Both the position numbers and the translations under genes were made by a program. The notes beneath the pieces are model-generated. The model was not told the DNA's origin. It worked only from the letters and a program-made list of their open reading frames with translations, and did not search any database. A stretch of 64,000 nt of DNA from Acheta domesticus (taxonomy: Eukaryota > Arthropoda > Insecta > Orthoptera > Gryllidae). The stretch lies in the NCBI GenBank assembly GCA_031308135.1, contig JAHLJT010009436.1, forward strand, positions 161,918,885-161,982,884. The letters run 5' to 3'. Positions 34,301 to 45,449 of the stretch are shown here, in pieces. How positions within the stretch are numbered: position 1 is the first letter of the stretch; each line of letters begins with the position of its first letter.

Positions 34301-35650
34301 CATCTAGTACAGGACTTTCCCTTTTTACCGTACACTACAGGGAATGCACGTAATACCAGAAAAGGGAAGCCGATGTAGCGATGAAAAAACACCTATTGAT
34401 GATTATTGATAAGGAAAGATTTTTTGACCCCATCCTCTCTTTGATGACTGCTTATCTTAATCTAGATATTTTGTGACCTGTAGATGGCAGCCGGAAAGTG
34501 TATGTAGCAAATCGAAAAGATATTTTTCCGGGTGGTGCCACAACAAACTGGAACTTGCAGCTGCATTAAATAACTGGGATGTATTTTCCAAAATTCAGAA
34601 CTCTCATTGATTATTACACGTGAGAATATCCTATAGATTAAGCAAACTAAGTGTAGTAAAAATTTGTATTAAAACATTACTAAAATAATTTGATTCCAAA
34701 TGCCCGTGTGAAGCATATTCATCTCTCACGTACATTATTCTGGCTTTAATTTTCTGTGGGCACTCGAGATTTTGTATTACTTTCACTTGGAGACAAATTA
34801 CCAATAATAGAAGTCACACCAAACAAAAACGAATTAGATTTCGAAAATACTATCGCAAGTTCCATCATGGCATTTCGCCACTGTAGGTGCAACGAAACGC
34901 CAAAAATGTGTTTCCTAGATTTTTACAGAATGTTTTGAAACGAATGTCAATCCTGTTTGCCTGGTTGAGAGGAATAATTGAGTTATTAATCTTTTCTGCA
35001 GGCAATCAATACATGTCTGATGCATAAAAGACGCAAAATCACAGGTTTTTGGAAAAAAAATCTTAGAATTGTATGGGAGGATTCACAAAAGGGAGTATTA
35101 TTGTGATTCTTTTATTATTATTATTATTACTATTATTTTTACTATTATTATTCATAATAATTTTTATTTGTTTGCTATAATTGTGATCGTAGGAAGGTAT
35201 AGAGATAGCGTAAACAGCATTAAAACGCTGGGGCATTTTATCAGTTTTTGTAAATACTGTACACTAATTAACATATTACTATTAATATTTTTATTGTAAT
35301 TATATGTATGGTCAAGTTGATGACAAATGAAGCACATGTACAAGCAAATAAAACCATTGAAAGTACATGACAATTCGAAGTAAAAAATTATTCGACACCT
35401 CGGGCAACAGTAATGGTTTTGGTTCCCACTGCCCGATTCTTGGAAAATTTGTAATTCTAAATAGCCTTGCACAGTGGCTGGTAGGCACACGGACGTTTAT
35501 GTTATGAAAAGAAGATGTATATTGGAAACGAAAGGAAATTACTTTGGAAGATTTAAAAATCATAATCAGGCGGTATAATCAATTCAAATCGTAGAGAGTA
35601 TTTAAAGTTTCAACAGGCTTGGTAATAGTATCCTAGTCGTAATTGATTGG
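34301..35650. other. Intron 1 of gene A before the LINE
   Basis: AT-rich with ATT and AAT simple repeats (35107-35160). No gene recognised. Confidence 0.45.
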
Positions 35651-35655
35651 TTAAT

Positions 35656-35659
<4 letters not shown>

Positions 35660-35693
<34 letters not shown>

Positions 35694-35700
35694 CAACTCC
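35660..35700 (+). repeat. (AAT)n tract at the LINE 5' junction
   Basis: About 35 bp of TAA repeats ending in AACAACAAC directly before the 5' leader of the Dong-like LINE. A matching TAATAATAA tract flanks its 3' end near 41290. Confidence 0.75.
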
Positions 35701-36152
35701 ATCTAGGGAGTACATGACCTTGTAGTTGGTGGTGGAGCTTGAGTACCCCCGTGGGCCTGAGAGCTATGTCAGTGGCAGCATAGCTACCGGTAGGGCCTCC
35801 CTTGCCAAATAGATCGAAGGTGAGGGGTCAGACAAAGACGTACTCCATTTTGAGGAGAGTGGGAAGTAAGGAGAGAGGGAAGTGTCATGAAATTTTGGAT
35901 TTGTTGTTATCAGTCCATAGAGGGTAGAGGATCGAAACTGGGTTGGCACACCAGGCCACTGATTAGAGTGGAGGCCCGAACCTTGCATTAGCCAGCGAAG
36001 GACGCTGCCTTTAGCAGTCAGTGAAAATCCCGTAGGGTTTAGTAATGCCGACTGGTGATCGGAGGGACCCCTTGCTGGGCCCTGCGGGAGGATGTCTCGA
36101 GGCCACTGTGGGTCGCAGTAACGGATGACAGGCAATAACCTATGGGTTAAGT

Positions 36153-37803
36153 GTGTTCTGTGAACTCGAACTTGCTACATGTGAATCTTCACTTAAACCA
36201 ACGAGGAAAATGGATAGAATAAGAAATGAAATAAATCTTAATGTGCCTTGTTCTACCAATGTCCCATACCTGTTCAGAAACCGAGCTAATGCCACCTTGT
36301 CGACATCTGGCCATCCCACGGATGTTAGTCCCAGGGACCCAGAGCCGGCAGTAGCTCAAACTCGTCAAAAATAGATCTGGGGTGAATTGAAAGAGGTGAT
36401 GTGGTACTTTTACTATGAAAAAGCGAAAAATTGGGACACAGAAATAGTTTTAAGATATGGAGAGAGCGGAACCCAGATATGAGACCTACGTTAGACTCAA
36501 AGAAGCTTGCCAGTCAACGACGATACCTTCTCAGCAGTAGAAAATTAAGAACACAACAACTTGCAGACTTCCGGAGAAACGCGGAAAATCTTCTTCAATC
36601 GAACTATCCACGCACACTTTTAGAACTATCTAATATAACTGAAAACGATGGTCCTCTTGAAGGTTCATCCCAAGTGAAACATCCGTGATGGGTGAAAATT
36701 CATCAAGCACACAAGAGGTCCAAGAGTCACAAAATAACTATGTGTTGCGAAACCTCCTCCGACAAGAGATAGAAAGAATTCGTCTACTTCCATTCAAATC
36801 TTGTGCAACGTTGAGGAGAATTTACGAAAATGCTAAAACTAAGAGAGTGATAGAAACAACGAATTCTGTCTTAAATGAGGTGGTCCAGACCTCAAGTAGA
36901 GATCTAGATATTACTGAAATCAATCACATCGTATATGCAACTGAATATCTAGTATCTCAGATAATTTTGCGGCCATCCAAAAACATCGACAGGCGACAGC
37001 CAGCCAGCCAGAGTAAACGGCTCCGTTTCCCCACGGGCGAAAAGAATTATGAAAAGGATAACCAACACAGGACGTGAAATATCACTCCTACCCGAGACAT
37101 CTTTTAAATCAAATCACTCTTTTGAAGTTCAACATAAAATACTCCATGTTGAACAAAAATATGAAATTGAAAATGACGGAACAAGGCTAATGGTATTTGA
37201 GAAGCTCAAAGAGAAAATCCAGGCATGGGCTCAACGAATTAGGTGTTAAAAACATAGAGATTTCCGTGTACAGAGCTGGTTGTTTGAAACAGACGCAAAG
37301 TGATGCGCAATCTGACTCAAAAACCGAATGGCTAAGCTGACCCTTCGTCAAAAGATGACGTCTAAACATTTTGGGCAGGAATCTGGGAGGAAACCATATC
37401 CTAAAAAAAACATATTTTCGCTCCAATCTCAAGTTGATACTGCAGATGGAATTATGGAGAGAGTGGAACATGTTCACCAATTCTCGGAAGACGTCGTCTG
37501 CCATACAATGAAGATCATGGGAAACTGGAAATCCCCGGGATTGATAAGATCCAAATTTATTGGATTAAGAATTTAACAACATTGCATTCTCATCTAGCAA
37601 AGGCTGTCAATAAAATTTTAAAAAACGCAAAGGAACTCCCGGAATGGTTCACGCGCCGCATCACGTATTTGCTACCCAAAGCGGGAGACAGCCCTTTGGC
37701 GAAGAACTACAGGCCAATTACTTGCATGCCAGTAATGTATAAAGTTATAACTGACAAAGCTGTCATAGCTGACAAAAGGTATAAACACATAGAGAAGATC
37801 TAT
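36153..37803 (+). pseudogene. LINE ORF, N-terminal part and start of RT (broken)
   Basis: Readable blocks in different frames: NSFKIWRERNPDMRPTLDSK and KLASQRRYLL (36431-36688); RIRLLPFKSCATLRRIYENA (36685-37077); KSPG and LAKAVNKILKNAKELPEWF (37500-37660); then LLPKAGDSPLAKNYRPITCM with MYK (37660-37790), RT motif 1-2. Frames are joined by at least five indels. Coding stops matching where the nested insertion begins at about 37803. Confidence 0.65.
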
Positions 37804-39330
37804 TGTAGTGGCACCGGATTAATTACGGCTGCAAACACGAGAATTGCTCCACAAAGCACGACAGAGAGATCGGTGGCGGCGCCAGGATTCTGTCCGAGCC
37901 CCCGCCAACCCACCCCCTTTAGTCACGCACAAGTGTCCAAGACGCCAGGGAACTGCACGTGCACCAAGGCCGGCCCACCCCGGTACTTTTCCGTGGCACC
38001 CATCGCCCACCTCCTCCCTTGAGATTCTCAGTTTCTTCCCCCGGCCATTAATTACTACCCCTGTTTGACAGACAATTGAAGTGAGAGGGAACAGTGTGCA
38101 GGTTTCTCTCTCAATTCTCGGCTCGAAAACCTCCGATGATTGGACGAAATTATTTTGCGACTGCACTACCCTTTCGCCAATAGCCGCCGGACTTAAGCAA
38201 ATTTCTCGAAAGTTCTAGAACCTTTTGGATGAATTTGGTGAGGGAAGGGAGGCTTCGAAGGACTTCGCGGACGCAGCATCGAGAGAGAACGTACGAGGCA
38301 GTCAGAGAGGCCGGTCGTGATCACTGCGGCGTCCGGCGCCGGAGAGATAATCTTTTCTCTGTGTTGAACTTGTGAGAAAGCTTAAATTCATCAGGGGAAG
38401 AATATAGTGCGCGGTCTCTAAATAGCCGTAGACCGTTAATTTTGAGACGCCTCATTTATAATCAAAACCGCGCAGGGAAAGTGACTGACGCATACTCGTG
38501 CTTGAGCGTGTCTATAGTGAAGTAATCAGATCACTTACGAACTTGCCGCGATCTCCAAAGTGCAGAGCAGTGGACTGAAGGTGATGAGATCATTGTGTCA
38601 GGCAGACATTATCTGGTGATTAGTAGCAGCGAGTGAACGGCGATGTGTGTTGGGTCAACACTCAAGAGCCCGGGCCCGCTACCTGATTCGACCTGCTCGC
38701 TCTACCCCTCCGAGCGGCGTCCTCAGCGTGCGCGCCGAACTCGACGTCCTCCCCGCCAGCTGGCGGCCCAGGTCATTCAACTCGCTGGTTGGTTTTGTAA
38801 GTCGCCCCGCTAAGGCGGTACTACGCCCTTCAGGCGCGCACGTGGTCAAAAGTGATAAACAGTTGAGAGAACAATTTCCATTACCTTTTGACCAGGCGGA
38901 GAAGCTAAGATTCCCGGCGCGCTTGGCCATCAAGAAGGAACCAGCGTGGTATTTTGTTAAATTTATTGTAATAATTTCACCTTTCAATTTTTTTGAGTGC
39001 ATGTAATTTTGGAATTGGGGAAAAGGAGAGCATGCTCGCCGACATGAGTGGTACTATAATCACATTTTTTATCTTTTTTGCTGAATAAATACCACTTGTT
39101 GTTAACATGATTACTAGTCTCTCATTTCTTACAGGCCTACCGACTTCCACCATCATCATCATTTTTGGCACGCCCTTCTACCCACTGAGCGAACCGGCAG
39201 CCACAGTTTTCCGCGCCCAACTGGAGACGAGGTTGTCGCACTATCTGTTACCAGTTGAACAGAAAGGACGTCGTAAAGGTTACCTATCGCTGTAAGGAAA
39301 TTTTGCTAGTGAATAAAGTCATCTTAAATT
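37803..39330. mobile_element. GC-rich 1.5-kb insertion nested in the LINE (LTR-like)
   Basis: The RT frame breaks after KHIEK at about 37800 and resumes with KKRTRSLIT at about 39333. The intervening block starts TGTAGTGGCACCGGATTAATTACGG and contains AATAAA signals near 39085 and 39310. No protein domain is recognised in its frames (38647-39006, 39107-39295). About 50 residues of RT are missing at the junction, so the insertion came with a deletion or one edge is misplaced. Solo LTR is the most likely reading. Confidence 0.45.
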
Positions 39331-39332
39331 AT

Positions 39333-41100
39333 GTCAAGAAACGAACACGTAGTTTAATCACGTCTTGGATTGACTACCAGAAGGCTTTGATAGTGTGCCA
39401 CACAATTGGCCTTTGAAGATCCTGGAGATCTGTCGAATTATCCTAGACTTACTGAATTTTGCTAAGGCTACTATGAAGTCGTGGAGTATCAGGTCACTAA
39501 TACACAGCGGAAAGGAAATAGTAAAAAAAGAAATATTCAGATAAACGGGAAATTTTCCAAGGAGATTCGCTATCCCCGCTGCTGTTTTGCATTAGTTTAA
39601 TCCCACTATCTAGAAAGGTATCGGCACACTTTGATTACAGGGTCCATGTAGATGAATGTCCAGTATCACATTTGTTTTACATGGATGATCTTGAAGTGTT
39701 TGCAAGGAATGAAGCGATTCTCTCCCAAATGCTGTCCTTAATCAAAGATTTTAATAATGACATGGATGAAGTTTGGTCTTGACAAGTGTGCAAAAATCAA
39801 CCTAAGAGAGGCAAAATGACATCAGAGAACATTGAATTTCATATGAACACTGTGATACGAGATCTTGAGCAAGGTAAAATTACAAATATCTGGGCGTTGA
39901 AGAATGTGAGACCATCTCCGAACGACTCAATGAAAGATAGAATTGGCAGGGAGTATTACAGAAGATTGAGACTGGTTCTGCAGTCCACTCTAAACCTCAG
40001 AAATAAAATATCAAGTGGTAAGTTTGGCGAGGCGTGTAGCCAAATATAGTTTCGGAGTAGTGGACTGGACTGAGCAGAAAATTTGCATCATGAATCGAAA
40101 AACCAGAAAACTGCTTACAATGCATCAGATTGCCCTCCCTCTCGCTGATATACATAGACTTTGTTTCACTTAAGGCAAGAGGAAGAGGACTCAGACAGAT
40201 TGAGGCCTCCTGGCACAACGCAATAGTCGGGATGGGAATGTATGTAGTCATCCATCAAGGTGACCCTCTAATGAAGCAGGTCATGAAATCTGACCGAAGA
40301 ATAGGAAATAGAGGCGTTGTTAGTGTAGCAAGAAGCATTGCAAAGAAAACTATGCAAGGCATTCAGAATGACAGAGGCACTGAACTTCTGATGCTACTTA
40401 ACATGAAATGTGAGACCGAAATATGTTAAAGAAATCGTGGAGAGACAAACCACTCCATGGACAATATTTGAAACGAATGGACTGAGCACAGATAATAAAT
40501 TATGTGGCTTAAAAGGGGAAGAATGAAGCCAGAATCGGAAGCACTTGTAACAGCTGCCCAAGATCAGGCCTTGAGAACTCGTCATTATGATTGAGCGGTT
40601 CTCAAAATTTCCCAAGACGATAAATGCCGCATTTGCCAGGAACACGTAGAAACCATTGATCATATTGTCTCACCCTGTCCAATCCTAGCGAGGACCGAAT
40701 ATTTGAAAAGACACGACAGGGTGTGTAGCTACCTTCACTGGGAGATCTGTACCGCCCTCGAAGTACGAAACGCATACACCAAGTGGTACGAACACTCACC
40801 GAAACCGGTGACGTCTGTTGGATTGTGTACGATATTGTACGACCAACAAATTCAAACTGATCGCACGATAGCAGCAAACAAACCGGATATAGTCATCCGG
40901 GATATGGAGAAAAAATCATGTTTACTTGTCGATGTTGCTGTACCTTGCGATCAAAACGTCGTTACGAAGGAGGCAGAGAAACGTCTTAAATACAAGAGTT
41001 CGGAAATGGAGATCAGCCGAATGTGGGGCGTAAAAGCATAGGTCGTACCGATAGTTATCGGAGCTCTGGGATTTGTTCCGCAAAATTTGAGTAAGAACTT
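39333..41100 (+). pseudogene. LINE ORF, RT core to restriction-like endonuclease (broken)
   Basis: SWIDYQKA at about 39370 (RT motif A), QGDSLSPLLFCISLIPLSR (39555-39610) and FYMDDLEVFA (39675) give the catalytic core. Thumb and C-terminal blocks follow (ARGRGLRQIEASWHNAIVGM at 40170). A CCHC knuckle CRICQEHVETIDHIVSPC lies at about 40630, and the endonuclease KPDIVIRDMEKKSCLLVDVA near 40880-40940. The catalytic DD is preserved, but stops at 39781 and 40047 and several frameshifts interrupt it. Confidence 0.65.
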
Positions 41101-42046
41101 GTCTAAACTCCCAGGTAATTCAAAGGACTGGGAAGTGCAAGAAATCGCTTTATTTGGAACAGTCCATTTTGCGGAAAGTATTGTAGAGGCACCGACAGTT
41201 CCTAGATCTGCTCTTTAGGTAGCTGGTTACAACCTGGAGTAGATTTTATATTCAGCCGACTGATAACGTCTTTAGTCGTGATGTGGTGGTATAATAATAA
41301 AAATAAAAATTATATTAAAAATCATCTTCCTGTCAGACCAAGACGCTCTTGCATGACTCTTCATTTGTCTTCATTGATGAACTGGAAGGGGTCTTGCCCT
41401 GACAGGACACACGCATGACTGTTTGTTCACAAGATGAACGAGGTTAGTGATCAACTATTTCATTTTACATGTGCTCCAGTTCAAAATTATTCCTTGAAAC
41501 GTACACGTTACGAACTGTGGCAGTCGTGCAGTAGGTCCTATATGACTTCCTAGGACAGTAAACATGTGGTTCAATTTTACTTTTTACTTATTTTATTCGC
41601 AGTTGGTTTTTATAATTTTTAAATATTTTGTTTTGCATTCTCATTTAATAAGAGATGATGATGTAGATGTGGACTTCAGAGAAGGAAGTTAATTACTTGG
41701 AGTTGCTACTATCTCTTTACAACGACAATGTTAGATAAAACGTCCCGCAATCTACAATGAGAAATAAAATAGTTTAGCTCTTTTTATCGCGAGGTTACGG
41801 CATTTGTACTAACGAGCCAATTGCAGTTTCCATCATTAAACTTCTTACGAAACCCTCTTGTAATCAAGGCTGTTTACTGAAAATAATTTTCGTATAAAAA
41901 TTTTTATTCAGACTTTTTCAAATACAATAGTTAACAATTAAAGAGAAATATTAAAAAAAAACAAAAAGTTAAAGGTTCAGAGAGAGAGAGAGAGAGAGAA
42001 AGAGTTAATAGCTAAAGAAAAAGTTTAAATGTTAAGGAAAAAAGTT

Positions 42047-43007
42047 CTAGTCCGTGAGGGACGAGTGTGGCGCCTGTGACGCGAGTGCATCGCCGATACT
42101 GCTGCTGCTGCTGCCGTTGGTGCGGTGAGGGCGGGGGGCACAGATCTTGTCAACAATCTCTCTGTACTCGCGCGGGGAGAGGTAGGGCCTGGCTGTGTGG
42201 GCGAAGTAGCACGCCGCGCTCCCAGTGATGGCTTCAGCTATGATACGCTGTCTTAGTTTTTTCAGCTGATAACCATTCGAGACCTTTAGGAGCGCAGCGT
42301 CGCTTCCGGGGTACCATTCGCCTAGGGCACCCACCACCAACGGTATCATTTCGGCGGAGGCGTAGCCGGCGCTGAGGAGAGCTGCGCGGGAGGCACTGTA
42401 CTTACTCTTCTTTTCCTCATATCTCTCCTGCAGCTTACCGGCGTGCGCCGCCACTACCGTTGCATCTACGATGACTGGAGTGTAGCCCCCGCGCGAGAAC
42501 GAGATCCGGGCGCTCACTATCCATCACTACCTGATTTTCCTTAAGGACCTTCCATCCGCTCGCCACTGCGGTCTCTTTGTAATGCTCGCAGATGTTGTTG
42601 TGGCGAGCGTGCCACAGCGCCGAATTGAATCGGCACTCGTTGGTCACATGTCCTATGGTTTCGAACGCGGCTGTGCTGTCTGGACGGGTGCAGCCCTTCC
42701 GGCAAGCCTTGTTCTTGTTACCAGGGCAGTGGTTTAAGGCGGGAGCGGAGTTGAGGCGGGCCGGGAAGAGAAATTTGTACACAGGTATTCTCATGTGCTC
42801 CCCGGTCCGCGTGAAGAAACCTGACTCCTTGCCCACCCCCGCCAGAGCGCCCGCGTAGATCCCTTGGGCCTTTTGGGATTGCCATCTCCGCGAGTGCGCC
42901 TTCTGAAATAAATCTCGTAGACGCCTCACCAATGACGACCTCCCCGAGGGCCCGATGGTGACCACCTCCGCACTGTTGTCCGTCCATGCGTGCCTGGCAG
43001 TTGTCAA
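42047..43007 (-). pseudogene. R2-clade zinc knuckle and restriction-like endonuclease
   Basis: The frame at 42435-43007 carries the knuckle CRKGCTRPD...ETIGHVTNEC, then RHNNICEHYKETAVASGWKV and SERPDLVLARG, the PD of the nuclease. A 1-nt shift in a run of G near 42490 moves to the next frame (42047-42517), GGYTPVIVDATVV with the second catalytic Asp, then KLQERYEEKKSKYS. The stop is at 42047. 43007-43613 is a low-complexity Pro/Ala linker. Confidence 0.75.
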
Positions 43008-43613
43008 GGGTCCCGGGCGTCCGGCGGCTGCTCCTGCTGGGCGCCCGGGTCCGGTCGTGGAGGGCCTGATCTCTGTTCCGGGGTGCCCCTTCTAGCCTCT
43101 GGCACAACTGAGGGTGGAGGCGCCAGGGCGACGCCGGGGCCACGTGGCTCGTCGCTGCGCACGGAAGCTGGCTGCGCGGACGAAGCTTTCAGGCCGTTGG
43201 TTCGGTTAATTGCGGCCAGTACTGGGATGCCGTCGGCGTCGACTCGCTGAGTGGCGGCCAGCTCTACCCTGTGTAAGTCCTGGCTACCACTCTCGGCGTC
43301 GGCGTTTGGAGCGGCGTCCTGTGGCTGCATCTGGGCGGCCGGTCCAATCGGCCCGCGCGCCGTCCTGCACGGCCGATGTTGGTGGCGCGGCGGCGCCTAC
43401 TCCTCCGCTCTGCCCGTTCGACGTCAGCTCCGGGGCGTTGCCCCCGGCGGCTACTGGGGTGTCATCCTCGGTGGCAGTGGAGTCGCGGCCTTCGCCGCCA
43501 ATGGCCTCTGCATCGGCGGGCGCTGGCTCCAGCCGGGTGACAGGATAATCCCGTGGGATGGCAGTAAGAGGAGGGGAGGGTGAGGGAGGGGACGAGGGTG
43601 CCGTTGTTCTCTC

Positions 43614-44732
43614 CTATCTCCCATTGTACTCCCACTCTGCCCGTGGCGTTACGCGCGCGCGACCAAAAAGTCTCTTGGCCGTATCTGCGGGGGAAGGGGC
43701 GGTTGTTAAGGTAATCCGCACTACGTTTGGAGCAGGTTGTGATCTGGCACAGTGACTTGCTTCCGCGGCGAGGTCTTCCATGGCGGCATTTCTGAGGCTA
43801 ATGTCTGGGCTCGTTAAAATTTTGAAGGCAGAATCTATCGCCCAAAAATCGACCTCCTCTCTCACCTTCGTGAGGCCGATCGCCTCGTCCTCGCGGTGTC
43901 CGTAGAGAAAGGAGGAGGAAGCGCGCTCTGGGAGGGAGAGGATGTCTTTCACATGCGCTCGCAGGGCGCTGTCCATTGTGAGCAGCTGCTTCCTCGTATA
44001 TCTTCCCATTCGGAGGGGGAAGGTGAGCGCTGGCAAGACGAACTGAGTCAGGGCGTCGATCTTTTGCCAGTCATAGAGCCCTGACTCAGCTATCTTACCA
44101 GCAATGCTTTCTTGTTCAAAAAGCCCCTTCCAGTCCTTCACCAGGGAGAAGCCTACTGGCCGTCCCAGGTAGTCTGTGCGATCATTCGCGCCAAGGGCTC
44201 GTAATAAATGCCCATCTATCTTGATGCCTACAACCGCATGTCTTCTTCGGGGAACGGCGAGGGTGACACATTTGTGGGGGTTAACTTTCACGTCTGTCAT
44301 TCTTAGGGCCCGTTGCGTCGCGTCCGCCATTGCCTGTAGCTCTTGTTCTCCGCTCGCGATTAGGGCGAGGTCATCCGCATAGGCTAAGACTTTCGCGTGC
44401 CCGGTCGCGGCCTGCTCCGCGGCTCGCACGGTCGCATCGATGACGATGTTGAAGAGGGTCCGTCTAAGTGGGCACCCCTGCCGGATCCCGCGCGTGATGG
44501 GGATTTCACCAGTCGGGCCGCGGGATGTGAGCACCCTTGTCGTGTTGTTGTTATATACGTCGGTCACGATATTGGTGAATGCTTCCCCAGCCCCGATCGC
44601 AAGAAGGGCATCCTGCAGCGCTATATGAGGCATAACCCAAACGCGTTTTGTAGGTCGAGAAGTGCTGAGACCATGTCTTCTTTGCCGGCTCTGGCCCGCT
44701 CGATATGGCGTAGGAGCGTGTAGTTTTGCCCC
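43614..44732 (-). pseudogene. R2-clade reverse transcriptase, partial
   Basis: The beginning (44640-44732) reads NYTLLRHIERARAGKEDMVS and ALLDLQNAFG (motif A). A frameshift follows, and then MPHIALQDALLA opens a 339-codon frame with IPITRGIRQGCPLRRTLFN (motif B) and VLAYADDLALIA (motif C, catalytic DD kept). Thumb sequences follow with KVNPHKC, a motif of the R2 group. Truncated at the 5' end by the insertion junction. Confidence 0.8.
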
Positions 44733-44971
44733 TAGGAATGACTTAAAAACGTGATAGACCCACGGCAGGAACTACCTATTTTCCTTCCGTGAATCATGAC
44801 TCTCATATCTATAAAATTTGCGTTAAAATCTCTATTTTTTATTCACAAAATTATGGCAATGACACACGGCAATTACTGAAAGTGCAGCTAAAAGTTAATG
44901 GAATTCAGGCAACTTAATTCTAAAATTAATGTTCAATATTCTTTGTAACAAGATTATTAAAAAAGTCTTAC

Positions 44972-44982
44972 CTCAATTTCAT
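44972..44982 (-). CDS. Lectin gene A exon 1 (start codon exon)
   Basis: Eleven coding bases: ATG, AAA, TTG and two bases of a serine codon, followed by donor GTAAGA. The split codon AG/C is completed by the first base of exon 2. The 5' leader extends right towards the TATA box at 45049-45057. I chose this start because the identical ATG exon, donor and TATA box are conserved in gene B at 11810-11909. The R2-clade LINE insertion begins 240 bases further into intron 1. Confidence 0.8.
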
Positions 44983-45030
44983 GGTTGAGCTTTCATTTAC
45001 CAATCCTGTAGACTGAAGCGGTGAGATCCA

Positions 45031-45039
45031 GGAAATCCC
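45031..45039 (-). promoter_or_regulatory. kappaB-like site in gene A core promoter
   Basis: The minus strand reads GGGATTTCC, a canonical Rel/NF-kappaB half-palindrome, between the TATA box and the start codon. Gene B has a different but also kappaB-like sequence at the equivalent place. Together with the nearby GATA motif this fits inducible fat-body expression of an immune lectin, but binding is inferred from motif match only. Confidence 0.4.
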
Positions 45040-45048
45040 GTCTTGGCC

Positions 45049-45057
45049 CTTTTTATA
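45049..45057 (-). promoter_or_regulatory. TATA box of lectin gene A
   Basis: The minus strand reads TATAAAAAGGGCC about 70 nt upstream of the gene A start codon. The same motif and its surroundings are conserved at the same place in gene B (11901-11909), within a block of sequence shared by the two copies. An AGATAAGA GATA-type site lies further upstream at 45141-45148. Start of transcription is expected 25-35 nt downstream of the box; this is inferred. Confidence 0.75.
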
Positions 45058-45449
45058 CTTGCTCAATGGGACTGCCATATCTAGAAGTTTACAGTCCGAG
45101 CCACGATCCTTTCTAATTATAAACTGAATATGGTATCAGAAGATAAGAGTAATGATGAAACATGTATATGTACTCAATGGCAAAATCCTATTTGCGAGAC
45201 AACAAGATAATTTAAGTTACTTAGTTATTTTATGTATATTATTTCACTTTAAAATATGTTCTCACATTAGGAAAAATATTGATTTGAATATTGCAGAATA
45301 TAAGCATTTTTGCATTAAAAACCAACAGCTTTTAAAATTTTATTCTTATAATCGCATATAAACATCACATCAGGAAACTTTCTCGTGATATGAACATTTT
45401 ACCCAATATTGGAGTGTGATTCTTAACCAGGCTCGTCAAATTCGTGGGC

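Larger units (their letters stand above)
35700..41300 (+). mobile_element. Dong/R4-like LINE, decayed, split by a nested insertion
   Basis: The 5' leader is 35700-36150; coding remnants run 36153-37800 and 39333-41100; the 3' UTR ends in TAATAATAA at about 41300. Target choice in TAA repeats is the known habit of Dong-type R4-clade elements. RT motifs (NYRPITCMPVMYK, WIDYQKAFDS, QGDSLSPLLF, FYMDD) and a C-terminal restriction-like endonuclease (KPDIVIRD followed by LLVDVAVP) support the clade. Multiple stops and frameshifts make it inactive. It lies in intron 1 of lectin gene A. Confidence 0.75.
41896..44732 (-). mobile_element. 5'-truncated R2-clade LINE outside rDNA
   Basis: Both ends are defined by the empty paralogous site at 11565-11571. 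The left flank TTTTCGTAT and right flank TAGGAATGACTT match CGTATTGTTAGGAATAACTT there. The element reads right to left: partial RT, linker, zinc knuckle, restriction-like endonuclease, then a short 3' UTR with GA repeats (41983-42003). It starts inside the RT domain at 44732, so the 5' half is absent. GC content is far above the surroundings. It is in intron 1 of lectin gene A, not in a 28S gene. Confidence 0.8.
16156..45057 (-). other. Lectin gene A, whole locus (promoter to stop)
   Basis: Six exons on the minus strand form one gene: E1 44972-44982, E2 33154-33317, E3 32400-32533, E4 31679-32040, E5 24344-24464, E6 16156-16310. Every intron starts GT and ends AG, and the phases chain correctly (2, 0, 1, 0, 1). 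The order encoded is signal peptide, N-terminal domain, Cys-Pro stalk and C-type lectin domain. This matches the insect hemolymph LPS-binding-protein-like lectins, secreted pattern-recognition proteins that bind microbial sugars. Introns carry a Dong-like LINE, an R2-clade LINE and a TIR transposon. E2 and E3 are each 1 nt longer than their counterparts in gene B, which breaks the frame, so this copy is either a pseudogene or contains base-level assembly errors. The exon chain is seen; the family is recognised; function is inferred. Confidence 0.82.

Noticed and set aside
43004..43583. Several overlapping frames on both strands in the R2-like element
   Set aside because: GC-rich linker of the LINE; only the minus-strand RT and nuclease frames have motifs.
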